Of a DNA stretch of 64,000 nt, positions 17,965 to 27,283 are shown one piece after another. Source of the stretch: Bacteroidia bacterium (GTDB lineage: Bacteria; Bacteroidota; Bacteroidia; SXHM01). The translations under genes and the position numbers were made by a program. How positions within the stretch are numbered: the first letter of the stretch is position 1; the number at the start of each line of letters is the position of its first letter. The notes under the pieces were generated by a model. The model made no database searches. It worked only from the letters and a program-made list of their open reading frames with translations, and was not told where the DNA came from. The stretch is taken from assembly GCA_022072225.1 (NCBI GenBank), contig JAJVIC010000001.1, forward strand, positions 222,340 through 286,339. Direction: 5' to 3'.

Positions 17965-19260
17965 ATGAGACAAAAGGTACAATATATTTCAATAAATCGC
18001 GATAAATTCCTGTTGTCGCTATTTAATTGGCTCCAAAAAGCGGATGTTTTTGCCATTTTTAATCCCTACGGAAGCGAAGTGTTGAATTACGGGAAATTCA
18101 GGCCAATGTTTTTTATCGATAAAGTTTCAGAGTGTAATTCAAATTCGATAAATGGTTTTCAAAGTTTATCAAATTACTCTGATGAAACTGATGATTTCCT
18201 GATTGGGTATTTCGCCTACGACCTGAAAAATCAGGTTGAAAAACTTAATTCTGGGAATTTTGACAACATTCATGTACAGGAATTGCATTTTTTTCAACCA
18301 AAAATAGTTATTGAGTTTCCGGAAGAGAATAAAATTGAAATAAGCTATTTGCCCGAATATAATAATGAATCTGAACTTTTTGACTTGTGCCAACAAATTG
18401 AGAACTATCAACTCAGTGAGCCGGTAACAAATCATTTGCGAGTTAAGTATCGTATTTCAAAAGATGATTATGTAGATAATGTTAAGAAAATCAAGCAACA
18501 TATTCAACTCGGTGATATATATGAACTGAATTATTGTATTGAATTTTTTGCTGAAAATGTTGAAATAAATCCTGTTAAGATTTATGAAAAACTGAACAAT
18601 ATTTCAAATGCTCCGTTTTCGTGTTTATACAAGGTCAATGATAATTATCTCATTTGTGCAAGCCCTGAGCGTTTTTTGAAAAAAGAAGGCAATAAAATTA
18701 CAGCACAACCGATGAAAGGAACAGCACGAAGAAGTTCAAACTCAGAAGAAGATGAACAAATAAAGGTGCAACTTCTTGGAAGTGAAAAAGAACGCGCTGA
18801 AAATGTAATGATTGTAGATCTGGTACGCAATGACTTGTCAAAAACTGCCGAAAAAAATACAGTTAAAGTTGAGGAGTTATTTGGCGTTTATTCTTTTTCA
18901 CAGGTACACCAAATGGTGTCAACTATCAGTTCTCAAATCAGGGAGGATGTGGGTATAGTTGAGGTTATAAAATCTGCATTTCCGATGGGTTCTATGACCG
19001 GAGCGCCAAAAGTAAAAGCAATGGAACTGATCGAGAAATTTGAAACAACAAAACGCGGACTTTTCTCTGGAGCAGTAGGTTACATAACACCTGAAAAGGA
19101 TTTTGATTTTAATGTGGTTATCCGCAGCATACAATACAACGCGAAGAATAAGTATCTTTCATTCATGGTTGGCAGTGCGATTACCATTAACTCAGACCCG
19201 GAGAAAGAATATGAAGAATGTCTCCTGAAAGCACGGGCATTGATTGAAGCTTTGAAATAA
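17965..19260 (+). CDS. pabB: Aminodeoxychorismate synthase component I
   Basis: 431 aa chorismate-utilising enzyme. It aminates chorismate towards p-aminobenzoate for folate synthesis. PMKGTARR contains the Lys that distinguishes PabB from anthranilate synthase TrpE, and DLVRNDLS and SMTGAPKVKAMELI are family signatures. No glutamine amidotransferase partner (PabA) or lyase (PabC) is adjacent. Its TAA is followed directly by the tilS ATG. Confidence 0.88.
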   Translation: MRQKVQYISINRDKFLLSLFNWLQKADVFAIFNPYGSEVLNYGKFRPMFFIDKVSECNSNSINGFQSLSNYSDETDDFLIGYFAYDLKNQVEKLNSGNFDNIHVQELHFFQPKIVIEFPEENKIEISYLPEYNNESELFDLCQQIENYQLSEPVTNHLRVKYRISKDDYVDNVKKIKQHIQLGDIYELNYCIEFFAENVEINPVKIYEKLNNISNAPFSCLYKVNDNYLICASPERFLKKEGNKITAQPMKGTARRSSNSEEDEQIKVQLLGSEKERAENVMIVDLVRNDLSKTAEKNTVKVEELFGVYSFSQVHQMVSTISSQIREDVGIVEVIKSAFPMGSMTGAPKVKAMELIEKFETTKRGLFSGAVGYITPEKDFDFNVVIRSIQYNAKNKYLSFMVGSAITINSDPEKEYEECLLKARALIEALK

Positions 19261-20586
19261 ATGATAGAGGAGTTTAAAAATTTTGTGAGCAAAAATGCTC
19301 TTTTGAAAAAAGGAGATAAAATACTGATTACGGTCAGTGGAGGTCGGGATTCGGTTGTTTTATGCGAATTGTTTTATAAGGCTAAATTTCCTTTTGCTAT
19401 TGCACATTGCAATTTCCAGTTGCGCGGAAAAGAGGCAAATGATGATGAGGTTTTTGTGAAAAAAATGGCGTCAAGATACAAGGTTGATTTCTTCTCAAAA
19501 CGTTTTCAAACCCAAGTGTTTGCTGAAAAGAATAAGTTGTCTGTTCAGGAAGCAGCACGGATTTTGCGCTACAAATGGTTTGAAGAAATTCGCAGCAAAA
19601 ATGGTTTTGATTTTATTGCAACTGCACATCATAAAGATGATGAATTGGAAACATTTTTCATCAACCTGATTCGAGGAACAGGTATTGCAGGTTTGCACGG
19701 AATTTTGGCAAAACGAGGAAGAATTATTCGTCCTTTATTGTTTGCAGGCAGGGCAGAAATTGATGCGTTTGTTAAGAAAAATAAATTGCATTTTCGTGAG
19801 GACAGCAGCAACGCATCTGATAAATATCTGCGCAATAATATTCGCAATAATATTCTGCCGCTTTTTGAGAAAATAAATCCTTCGTTCAGGAATACGCTGA
19901 GCGGAGAAATTAAGAGGCTGAGTGAGGTTGAGAAAGTTTACAATCATTTTATTGAATCGAACCTAAAGCACATTTTGAAAAATAATTCAATCTCAATTTT
20001 TGCTCTTAAGAAATCAAAATTTGCAGAGGTTGTATTGTATGAGATTTTGAAAAAATATCAGTTTAATTCGGATGTTGCACAAGAGGTTTTTGGTTCTCTT
20101 GACTCCGAGTCCGGAAAGCAATTCTTTTCTGTAACTCACAGGTTAGTAAAAGATAGGCAAAGGCTTATTATTACTAAGCGTAATTCAGCTAAAACAAAGA
20201 GCGTATTCTCTGTTTCTCAAAATGCAAAAAGACTTGTTGTGCCCTTTAAAATAGAGTTGTCGAAGGTTGATAATTACGATAGTTTTAAAATTCCTAAAAA
20301 CAATTGGATTGCTTGTCTGGATTTTGAAAAACTCAAGTTTCCGTTACAGATAAGAAAATGGGAAGAAGGTGATTTTTTCTATCCGTTAGGGATGAAAAAA
20401 AAGAAAAAACTCAGTGATTTTTTCATCGACCTGAAACTCTCCATTCCAGAGAAGGAAAACACATGGCTTCTTTGTTCGGGCGGAGATATTGTCTATGTAT
20501 TAGGTAAAAGAATAGACGAACGCTACAAAGTTGGAAAAGAAACTAAAACAATTTATCTTGTGCGGTGTATTGATAAAAATGTGTAA
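19261..20586 (+). CDS. tilS: tRNA(Ile)-lysidine synthase
   Basis: 441 aa. It modifies C34 of tRNA-Ile(CAU) to lysidine so that AUA codons are read. The PP-loop motif SGGRDS is at 26-31, and HCNFQLRG and ATAHHKDDELETF are family motifs. The C-terminal TilS domain carries KWEEGDFFYPLGM and KKLSDFFID. It is translated directly after pabB without a gap. Confidence 0.94.
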   Translation: MIEEFKNFVSKNALLKKGDKILITVSGGRDSVVLCELFYKAKFPFAIAHCNFQLRGKEANDDEVFVKKMASRYKVDFFSKRFQTQVFAEKNKLSVQEAARILRYKWFEEIRSKNGFDFIATAHHKDDELETFFINLIRGTGIAGLHGILAKRGRIIRPLLFAGRAEIDAFVKKNKLHFREDSSNASDKYLRNNIRNNILPLFEKINPSFRNTLSGEIKRLSEVEKVYNHFIESNLKHILKNNSISIFALKKSKFAEVVLYEILKKYQFNSDVAQEVFGSLDSESGKQFFSVTHRLVKDRQRLIITKRNSAKTKSVFSVSQNAKRLVVPFKIELSKVDNYDSFKIPKNNWIACLDFEKLKFPLQIRKWEEGDFFYPLGMKKKKKLSDFFIDLKLSIPEKENTWLLCSGGDIVYVLGKRIDERYKVGKETKTIYLVRCIDKNV

Positions 20587-20605
20587 CCCTTAAACAATAT
20601 TAAGT

Positions 20606-20899
20606 ATGGAAGCAATTTTACAAAAAGCCGAGTTAGTTGAAAAGGAAAATATCGGGCAACTTCATTTTCCGCAAACAGAAGTGGTTACTGACGAAGCAGC
20701 TCGAAAACTCAGGCTTAAAGATTTGTCTGACGCAACGATTTTGGGTAATATTGAACATAATAAGGTCAAGATTGTTTTTGAAGATGATAAAAGCGTGAAA
20801 TACACTGAAACAACAATTTGGGCAGTAGGTGATAATAACATCGTACTGAAAAGTGGAATAACTATACCTTTGCACCGCATTCATCGCATTATTATTTAA
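20606..20899 (+). CDS. Conserved hypothetical protein upstream of lemA
   Basis: 97 aa, no signal peptide and no membrane segment. It is a mix of acidic and basic residues, ending in a beta-rich part (IWAVGDNNIVLKSGITIPLHRIHRI). I do not recognise a family. It sits 19 bases after tilS and 17 bases before lemA, so it probably belongs to the same transcript. Confidence 0.7.
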   Translation: MEAILQKAELVEKENIGQLHFPQTEVVTDEAARKLRLKDLSDATILGNIEHNKVKIVFEDDKSVKYTETTIWAVGDNNIVLKSGITIPLHRIHRIII

Positions 20900-20916
20900 C
20901 CAAACTAAAACTAACA

Positions 20917-21498
20917 ATGAACAACCGTTTTCTCATTATTCCTTTATTATTTATTGCTGCAATCAGTTTGAGCAGTTGCGGATACAACAGCATGGTTTCA
21001 AAAGAAGAAGCCGTTACCTCTAAATGGTCTGAAGTTGAAAACCAATACCAGCGCAGAGCCGACCTGATTCCAAATTTGGTTGAAACCGTAAAAGGCTATG
21101 CCGCACACGAGCAGGGAACGCTCACAGCAGTGATTGAAGCGCGTGCAAAAGCAACCAGCGTAACTGTTGATCCTTCAAAATTAGATGCTGAGTCAATTCA
21201 GAAGTTTCAGGAGGCACAGGCAGGACTTTCTTCTGCTTTGTCGAAACTGATGGTGGTAGTGGAACAATATCCCGATTTAAAAGCTAACCAGAATTTTATG
21301 GAATTGCAGGCGCAATTGGAGGGTACGGAGAACCGTATTACCGTAGCCCGTAAAAATTTTAACGAAGCCGTTCAGGATTACAATACGTACATCCGCAAAT
21401 TTCCGCAGAACATGATTGCAGGAATGTTTGACTTCGAAAAGAAAGGATATTTTGAAGCCAAAGAAGGTACTGAAAATGCACCTGCTGTGAAGTTTTAG
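20917..21498 (+). CDS. lemA: LemA family lipoprotein
   Basis: 193 aa. Lipobox LSSC with Cys 21, then the LemA helical region. Family motifs are VENQYQRRADLIPNLVETVKGYA, RAKA, and the ending FNEAVQDYNTYIRKFPQNMIAGMFDF. LemA proteins accompany TPM-domain proteins in membrane-associated complexes of unclear function, and both partners follow here. Confidence 0.92.
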   Translation: MNNRFLIIPLLFIAAISLSSCGYNSMVSKEEAVTSKWSEVENQYQRRADLIPNLVETVKGYAAHEQGTLTAVIEARAKATSVTVDPSKLDAESIQKFQEAQAGLSSALSKLMVVVEQYPDLKANQNFMELQAQLEGTENRITVARKNFNEAVQDYNTYIRKFPQNMIAGMFDFEKKGYFEAKEGTENAPAVKF

Positions 21499-21502
21499 CA
21501 GA

Positions 21503-21937
21503 ATGAAAGCTGCTGATTTTTTTACGCCCGAAGTTCAGGCAGAGGTTGTAAAAGCCATTAAACAAGCTGAAGCTAAAACTTCAGGTGAAATACGTTTGTT
21601 TGTAGAAGATCACTGTAAAGACGATGTGCTTGACCGTGCTGCTTTCATGTTTGAGAAATTAGAAATGCACCAAACAGAACTTCGAAACGGGGTTCTGTTT
21701 TATCTTGCTTATCTCGACCATAAATTTGCTATCATCGGTGATATTGGTATCAATGCAAAAGTGGATAACAACTTTTGGAATCACATTAAAGATTTAATGA
21801 AAGAGAAATTTTCGCAGAGGCACTTTAAAGAAGGACTTTCAGAAGGGATTATTCTAGCCGGTGATGCTTTGCAAAAATATTTTCCGGGACAGCACGATGA
21901 TAAAAACGAATTATCGGACCATGTGGAGTTGGGGTAG
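21503..21937 (+). CDS. Cytosolic TPM-domain protein
   Basis: 144 aa, with no signal peptide. It consists of a TPM (YgcG/Psb32-type) domain: EIRLFVEDHC, NGVLFYLAYLDHKFAIIGDIGINAKV, and FKEGLSEGI. It forms a set with lemA upstream (4-base gap) and the second TPM gene downstream, which overlaps its 3' end. TPM domains have been linked to phosphatase or chaperone-like roles, unproven here. Confidence 0.85.
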   Translation: MKAADFFTPEVQAEVVKAIKQAEAKTSGEIRLFVEDHCKDDVLDRAAFMFEKLEMHQTELRNGVLFYLAYLDHKFAIIGDIGINAKVDNNFWNHIKDLMKEKFSQRHFKEGLSEGIILAGDALQKYFPGQHDDKNELSDHVELG

Positions 21938-22748
21938 AATTTCGGTAGTTTTTATTTTTCTGTTGACTGTGGTTTGTGGTCTGCGGACTAATGCGCAGAA
22001 CTATCCCGAGCGTTCGTCAACATTGGTTACCGATTATACCGGAACGCTTTCTTCCTCTGAAATCAATGAACTTGAAAATAAGTTAGTGGCGTTTGATGAT
22101 TCTACTTCTTCGCAAATAGCGGTTGTATTAATCAAAACGCTGGACGGCTATGAAGTAGCTGAATATGCTGTTGGTCTTGCCGAAAAATGGGGTGTGGGGC
22201 GCGATGGAAAAGATAACGGAATAATGGTTCTTGTAGCAATGGACGACCGCAAAATGACTATACAAACCGGATACGGAATGGAAGGTGCCTTGCCCGATGC
22301 AATTGCCAAACGCATTATTGAGAACGATATGAAGCCTGCTTTCAAGCAAGGCAATTATTATGAAGGTTTAGACAGAGCCACCGATAATATTATAGCCTAT
22401 ACTAAAGGTGAATACAAAGGCGAAGGTCGCAAGGGAGGAGAAGAGCCTTTTCCTGTTTTCATTGTCTTTATTGTTCTGGGCATTTTTGCTATCATTATAC
22501 TTTACCGTGTAAATGAAGCGCGGCAGTATGCCCGAGTAAACCACATTGGTTTTTGGGCTGCATGGGCTTTATTAAATGCGCTGCAAAACAAGCCTGGCGG
22601 CAAGTGGAGAGATTTTTCATCAGGCAGAGGTAGTTTTGGAGGATGGAGTGGGGGAGGAAGGGGCTTTGGCGGTGGCAGCAGCGGAGGCGGTTTCGGTGGA
22701 TTTGGTGGCGGCAGTTTTGGCGGTGGCGGTGCGAGTGGCAGCTGGTAA
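21921..22748 (+). CDS. Secreted, membrane-anchored TPM-domain protein
   Basis: 275 aa from ATG 21921. I chose this start because MWSWGRISVVFIFLLTVVCG forms a signal peptide ending TNAQ and it overlaps the previous gene by 17 bases; an upstream ATG at 21861 is less likely. The TPM domain follows (VTDYTGTLSS, YEVAEYAVGLAEKWGVG, GYGMEGALPDA), then a membrane helix (FPVFIVFIVLGIFAIIILY) and a Gly/Ser-rich low-complexity tail. The layout is that of YgcG-like proteins. Confidence 0.85.
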   Translation: MWSWGRISVVFIFLLTVVCGLRTNAQNYPERSSTLVTDYTGTLSSSEINELENKLVAFDDSTSSQIAVVLIKTLDGYEVAEYAVGLAEKWGVGRDGKDNGIMVLVAMDDRKMTIQTGYGMEGALPDAIAKRIIENDMKPAFKQGNYYEGLDRATDNIIAYTKGEYKGEGRKGGEEPFPVFIVFIVLGIFAIIILYRVNEARQYARVNHIGFWAAWALLNALQNKPGGKWRDFSSGRGSFGGWSGGGRGFGGGSSGGGFGGFGGGSFGGGGASGSW

Positions 22749-22794
22749 TTCGTTAATTGTAGTTAATGTTACACAACGTTGTTTTTCTATTGGT

Positions 22795-22802
22795 TAGTTT
22801 TG
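22795..22802 (+). promoter_or_regulatory. -7 box for dsbD
   Basis: TAGTTTTG fits TAnnTTTG and lies 17 bases before ATG 22820. No TTG stands at the ideal spacing. Confidence 0.45.
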
Positions 22803-22819
22803 CACATCAAAACACTACT

Positions 22820-24892
22820 ATGCTGAAAAGATTTCTTTCTATCGCCCTTGTTTTAGTTTCTCTGATAGGACAGGCACAAGTTTTAAAACCCGTTAAATGG
22901 GATTTCTCCGTAAAAGAAATTTCAGATACCGAAGCCGAGCTGATACTTAAAGCCAACATTGAAAAGGGCTGGCACCTGTATTCACAGGATATTCCGCCTG
23001 ACGGACCTATTCCCACAACGTTTAAATTTAATGCAAGCAAGTATTTTGAATTGGTTGGCAAGGTTACCGAACCCAAACCGATTGAGGAGTTTGATAATAT
23101 GTTCGGAATGACGATTAAGTATTTTTCGTCATCAGCTTCATTTAAGCAAAAAATTAAACTAAAAAGCAAAGGCGAGTTCAATGTCAACGGTGAGGTGGAA
23201 TTTATGGTATGTGACGATGAAAAATGTCTTCCGCCTGAAATCGTTGAGTTTAGTCTGGTTTTAAATAAAGGAAAAACCGGTAATAATCAGAAACCTGAAA
23301 CCACTAAAGATACTGTTGGCACCGGCAGCGTTATTCCGCAGATGGATACAGTGAATAAAGTTGATTCAGCCGCCATTACAACCTTACAAACTCCCGCTGA
23401 CGGCAAATGCCATCCTAAAACATTCAGAGGTGCATCAGTAGAAACCAAAGAAGAATTTTCCTATTGGGGTTTTATGCTGTTGGCTTTTCTGGCAGGCCTG
23501 GCGGCATTGCTTACCCCTTGCGTGTTTCCGATGATACCGATGACGGTAACTTTTTTTTTGAAAACAGCCGAAAGTCGCAGCATTGCCATCCGCAACGGTG
23601 TACTTTACGGACTTTCCATCATTGGTATTTATACCCTTGCCGGAACCTTGGTTTCGGTATTGATAGGTCCTGAGTTTGCCAACTGGCTTTCTACGCATTG
23701 GCTTCCGAATATCCTGTTCTTCTTCATATTTATGGTGTTTGCCGCATCGTTTCTGGGCATGTTTGAAATTACGTTGCCAAGCTCATGGGTAAACGCAATG
23801 GATGCCAAAGCCGACAAAGGCGGAATTGCCGGGTTGCTCTTCATGGCCTTTACCTTGGTGTTGGTTTCTTTTTCGTGTACCGGACCTATTGTGGGTGGTA
23901 TTTTAGTTGAATCGGCAAGAGGCGAATTTTTTAAACCCATGTTGGGGATGTTCGCTTTTTCGCTGGCTTTTGCCTTGCCCTTTTCGCTGTTTGCTATTTT
24001 TCCGAACTGGCTCAGCAATCTTCCTAAATCAGGCGGATGGCTTAATTCGGTGAAAGTAACCTTGGGTTTTCTGGAGCTTGCCCTTGGACTGAAATTTCTG
24101 AGCATTGCCGACCAGACCTATCATTGGGGCATACTTGACCGCGAGGTAAACATTGCGCTGTGGATTGTGATTTTTACCCTGCTGGGTTTGTACTTTCTCG
24201 GCAAAATAAAAACCCCGCACGATAGCCCTATGCCGCATGTAAGTGTTCCGCGAATTATGCTGGCGCTGGTTACTTTTTCGTTTGTGGTGTATCTTATTCC
24301 GGGCATGTTTGGCGCACCGCTGAAAGCACTTTCGGGATATCTGCCTCCGCAGGCCACGCATGATTTTGATCTTGTTCATAAAATTGAAGTGGCCACCGGC
24401 AACGAAAACAAAACCTGTGGCGAACCTCTTCATGGCGATATTCTGCACTTGCCCCATAATCTGAACGGCTATTTTGATTACGAGCAGGGAATGGCCTGTG
24501 CCAAAGAATTGGGCAAACCCGTGTTTATAGATTTTACAGGGCATGGCTGCGTAAACTGCCGCGAAATGGAAGCCAACGTATGGAGTGACCCTGCTGTATT
24601 AAAAATGCTGCGCGAAGATTTTGTAGTAATTGCTTTGTATGTTGATGATAAAACAGAATTGCCAGAAAGCCAGTGGTACACTTCCAAATATGATGGCAAG
24701 AAAAAGAAAACCATTGGTGCACAAAATGCCGACTTCCAGATTTGCTCGTTTGACAACAACGCACAGCCTTATTACATTACCCTTGACCACAAAGGCGAAC
24801 TGCTGCACACTCCCACTGCTTACAACCTGAACGTAAGCGATTTTGTGAAGTTTCTGAATGACGCGAAAGAGGAGTTTAAGAAGGGAAGGTAG
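22820..24892 (+). CDS. dsbD: Thiol:disulfide interchange protein DsbD
   Basis: 690 aa from ATG 22820 (MLKRFLSIALVLVSLIGQAQ is a signal peptide; the 18 upstream residues of the open frame are not). It transfers electrons from cytoplasmic thioredoxin to periplasmic thiols. The N-terminal DsbD-alpha-like domain has a Cys pair (about residues 131 and 136, CDDEKC). The membrane domain has TPCVFPM and SFSCTGPIVGG with the two redox Cys. The C-terminal thioredoxin domain has CVNC (GHGCVNCREME). The protein fits with the thioredoxin genes near 35 kb. Confidence 0.94.
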   Translation: MLKRFLSIALVLVSLIGQAQVLKPVKWDFSVKEISDTEAELILKANIEKGWHLYSQDIPPDGPIPTTFKFNASKYFELVGKVTEPKPIEEFDNMFGMTIKYFSSSASFKQKIKLKSKGEFNVNGEVEFMVCDDEKCLPPEIVEFSLVLNKGKTGNNQKPETTKDTVGTGSVIPQMDTVNKVDSAAITTLQTPADGKCHPKTFRGASVETKEEFSYWGFMLLAFLAGLAALLTPCVFPMIPMTVTFFLKTAESRSIAIRNGVLYGLSIIGIYTLAGTLVSVLIGPEFANWLSTHWLPNILFFFIFMVFAASFLGMFEITLPSSWVNAMDAKADKGGIAGLLFMAFTLVLVSFSCTGPIVGGILVESARGEFFKPMLGMFAFSLAFALPFSLFAIFPNWLSNLPKSGGWLNSVKVTLGFLELALGLKFLSIADQTYHWGILDREVNIALWIVIFTLLGLYFLGKIKTPHDSPMPHVSVPRIMLALVTFSFVVYLIPGMFGAPLKALSGYLPPQATHDFDLVHKIEVATGNENKTCGEPLHGDILHLPHNLNGYFDYEQGMACAKELGKPVFIDFTGHGCVNCREMEANVWSDPAVLKMLREDFVVIALYVDDKTELPESQWYTSKYDGKKKKTIGAQNADFQICSFDNNAQPYYITLDHKGELLHTPTAYNLNVSDFVKFLNDAKEEFKKGR

Positions 24893-24909
24893 GTTTTTGC
24901 CACTGAAGC

Positions 24910-24971
24910 ACCAAGAAAATTTTGCTTGGTTTGGTTCTATCTAACGAACCGGCGGGTAAATTATTCTTGGT
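24910..24971. repeat. Intergenic inverted repeat
   Basis: ACCAAGAA (24910-24917) and TTCTTGGT (24964-24971) are perfect inverted copies in the 173-bp gap between dsbD and the CvfB-like gene. The surrounding text (GCCACTGAAGCACCAAG) resembles dispersed intergenic elements of Bacteroidota. Confidence 0.4.
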
Positions 24972-25065
24972 GGTTAGGGTTGAGTAATTGAGAACTTATT
25001 CTCTATCACCTCCTTCTTTCTCCTTGTAATAAAAGCCTACCTTGCACCACCATTAATAAACATAC

Positions 25066-25716
25066 ATGACCACCAACCAACCAGATACAGGCGATTTTTT
25101 ATACCTCAAAGTTAAAAGTATAAATGCCGAAGGTGTTACCATGATACTTAACAGCGAAGGCGGAGAAGTATTTATACCCCACAGCGAGCAACGTCAGAAA
25201 ATGGAAACCGGCAACAGCTATGTAGTAGTGCTGCAGGAAAAAACAGAAAAAGGTTTTACCGGCAGCGGAAAAACAGAAGATTTTCTTGACCGCGATGTAA
25301 GCGAGTTGAAAGTAAACCAGCAAGTGGATTTGCTGGTAACACGCTACACACAAATAGGCATGAGTTGCATCATCAACAGCCGCTATGCCGGTTTGCTCTA
25401 CAGCAACGAAGTGTTCCGCGATATAAACCCCGGTGATAAAGTAAAAGGCTACATAAAAAAAATAACCGATGATGGTAAAGTAGATGTTGCCCTGCAAAAA
25501 CAGGGAGTTGCTGCCATTGCCGACAACACCATAGTAATTCTTGAACAACTGAAAAAGCACAAAGGCTTTCTTCCTTTATCCGATTCATCGCAGCCCGGAG
25601 AAATTTATGATGCGCTGGGTATCAGCAAAAAGCTATTTAAAAAAGCAATAGGAACGCTTTACAAACAAAAACTGATTGAGTTGAAGGAGGATGGAATCAA
25701 GCTGGTGGGAAAGTAA
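25066..25716 (+). CDS. CvfB-like S1 RNA-binding protein
   Basis: 216 aa. OB-fold S1-type segments occupy residues ~70-145 (VDLLVTRYTQIGMSCIINSRYAGLLYSNEVF, then GDKVKGYIKKITDDGKVDVAL). The C-terminal winged helix (DALGISKKLFKKAIGTLYKQKLIEL) is characteristic of the CvfB family. It is somewhat shorter than typical CvfB proteins. It is probably cytoplasmic and RNA-binding, affecting gene expression post-transcriptionally. Confidence 0.8.
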   Translation: MTTNQPDTGDFLYLKVKSINAEGVTMILNSEGGEVFIPHSEQRQKMETGNSYVVVLQEKTEKGFTGSGKTEDFLDRDVSELKVNQQVDLLVTRYTQIGMSCIINSRYAGLLYSNEVFRDINPGDKVKGYIKKITDDGKVDVALQKQGVAAIADNTIVILEQLKKHKGFLPLSDSSQPGEIYDALGISKKLFKKAIGTLYKQKLIELKEDGIKLVGK

Positions 25717-25793
25717 TTTGATAATTGAAAATGTAAAATTGACAATGTTGCATTAATTATCAATTTTCAATTATTCATTATCTATTTCTGTTA

Positions 25794-25801
25794 TATCTTC
25801 G
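25794..25801 (+). promoter_or_regulatory. -7 box for the lipoprotein-hbd transcript
   Basis: TATCTTCG resembles the -7 consensus, 24 bases before ATG 25826. Just upstream, inverted AATTGAAAAT / ATTTTCAATT sequences could form a hairpin. Confidence 0.4.
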
Positions 25802-25825
25802 CCCGAAATTTTTAAAACCCTACAC

Positions 25826-26320
25826 ATGAACAAACTCATATACTCTGGAATGGTTGCGGCTATTTTCAGTATCACAGCCTGCAATAATGATAATAACAAT
25901 GACGGTAACCCCGATACTAACGGCACTTTTCATGCTGTGATTGACGGCAGCGCCTGGGATGCCGATGCCGATGCAGTGGGCTTTGTAGTGGCTGATTATG
26001 GCAGCGGGCTTACCATAGCAATTACAGGAACCAAAGCAGCAGACACCGCTCATTTCTTTTTCACTTTTCCTTACTTCACCGCAAGCGATACAGTAATTAC
26101 AGAACCTTCAAGCGATACCGACCTTCGTTTCCAGGATAATGGAACACTTGGCGGAGGCCTGTGGCTCGAAGAAACCGGAACATTGGATGTTACCCGCACT
26201 ACACAGGATGGCATTGAAACGCTGACAGGAACATTCAGCGGAACATTTGTTGACCCGTTTGATTCTACTTCGGTGAAAACAGTTACCGGAGGAACATTCA
26301 CCGCAAAACGTTTGATATAA
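25826..26320 (+). CDS. Hypothetical lipoprotein
   Basis: 164 aa with a lipobox ending TAC (Cys 19) followed by an Asn/Asp-rich linker (NNDNNNDGNPDTNG). The rest is a beta-rich domain (FHAVIDGSAWDADADAVGF, ITITGTKAAD-like segments) resembling DUF6252-type Bacteroidota lipoproteins that sit on the cell surface. Function unknown. The hbd gene starts directly at its stop (TAAATG). Confidence 0.75.
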   Translation: MNKLIYSGMVAAIFSITACNNDNNNDGNPDTNGTFHAVIDGSAWDADADAVGFVVADYGSGLTIAITGTKAADTAHFFFTFPYFTASDTVITEPSSDTDLRFQDNGTLGGGLWLEETGTLDVTRTTQDGIETLTGTFSGTFVDPFDSTSVKTVTGGTFTAKRLI

Positions 26321-27211
26321 ATGAATATTGCAGTAATAGGCAGCGGCACTATGGGCAACGGCATTGCCCACGTTTTTGCACAAACGGGTTTTTCGATTTC
26401 TCTGATTGATATTTCGCAGCCTGCTTTAGATAAGGCGCTGGCAACTATCAGCAAAAACCTCGACCGCATTGTTGCAAAAGGAAACCTTACCGAAGAAGGA
26501 AAACAAAAAACACTTGCTAACATCAAAACCTTTACTTCCATTGAAGAAGGCGCAAAAAATGCGGACCTGGTAGTAGAAGCAGCAACTGAAAACTTGGAAC
26601 TGAAGTTGAATATTTTTCGTGAGCTCGATAAATTTTGCAAACCGGAAACTATTCTGGCAAGCAATACTTCATCTATTTCCATCACAAAGATTGCATCAGT
26701 TACCAAACGCCCGCAGCAAGTTATCGGCATGCACTTTATGAATCCCGTTCCGGTGATGAAGCTGGTGGAGGTTATTCGTGGCTATTCCACAACCGATGCA
26801 GTTACCAAAACAGTTTTTGACCTAAGTAAACAACTCAGCAAAGTTCCCGTGGAGGTGAATGATTATCCCGGCTTTGTGGCAAACAGAATTCTGATGCCGA
26901 TGATCAATGAAGCCATCATTACTTTGCACGAAGGCGTTGCCGGTGTTGAAGAAATTGATACTGTGATGAAACTCGGTATGGCGCATCCCATGGGTCCTTT
27001 GCAATTAGCCGACTTTATTGGTTTGGATGTTTGCCTTTCCATTATGCGCGTTTTACATGACGGATTGGGGAATCCTAAATACGCTCCTTGTCCTTTGTTA
27101 GTGAATATGGTTGTTTCCGGTAACCTTGGCGTAAAATCAGGCAGCGGTTTTTACAAATACACTGCAGGTTCAAAAGAACTGGTGGTTGCGGACAAGTTCG
27201 CAAAGAAATAA
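26321..27211 (+). CDS. hbd: 3-hydroxybutyryl-CoA dehydrogenase
   Basis: 296 aa. It oxidises 3-hydroxyacyl-CoA to 3-oxoacyl-CoA with NAD. The Rossmann motif is GSGTMGNGIAHVFAQ, ASNTSSISIT and MHFMNPVPVMKLVEVI hold the catalytic His and Asn, and the C-terminal domain has PGFVANRILMPMINEA. It is a single-domain enzyme of fatty acid or butyrate metabolism. The only partner is the upstream lipoprotein, which is unlikely to be functionally linked. Confidence 0.93.
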   Translation: MNIAVIGSGTMGNGIAHVFAQTGFSISLIDISQPALDKALATISKNLDRIVAKGNLTEEGKQKTLANIKTFTSIEEGAKNADLVVEAATENLELKLNIFRELDKFCKPETILASNTSSISITKIASVTKRPQQVIGMHFMNPVPVMKLVEVIRGYSTTDAVTKTVFDLSKQLSKVPVEVNDYPGFVANRILMPMINEAIITLHEGVAGVEEIDTVMKLGMAHPMGPLQLADFIGLDVCLSIMRVLHDGLGNPKYAPCPLLVNMVVSGNLGVKSGSGFYKYTAGSKELVVADKFAKK

Positions 27212-27255
27212 CGGTCTGTTCACATAATTTATGATTTAGCTGCCTGTAATAGGCA

Positions 27256-27263
27256 TACCTTTG
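27256..27263 (+). promoter_or_regulatory. -7 box of the desaturase gene
   Basis: TACCTTTG is a perfect -7 box, 20 bases upstream of ATG 27284. The -33 region has TTT in place of TTG at the expected distance. Confidence 0.55.
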
Positions 27264-27283
27264 CGCAGTAATAAAAAAATAAG

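Noticed and set aside
21861..21920. Longer N-terminus of the exported TPM gene
   Set aside because: The upstream residues do not form a signal peptide and would overlap the previous gene by 77 bases; ATG 21921 gives a clean signal peptide.
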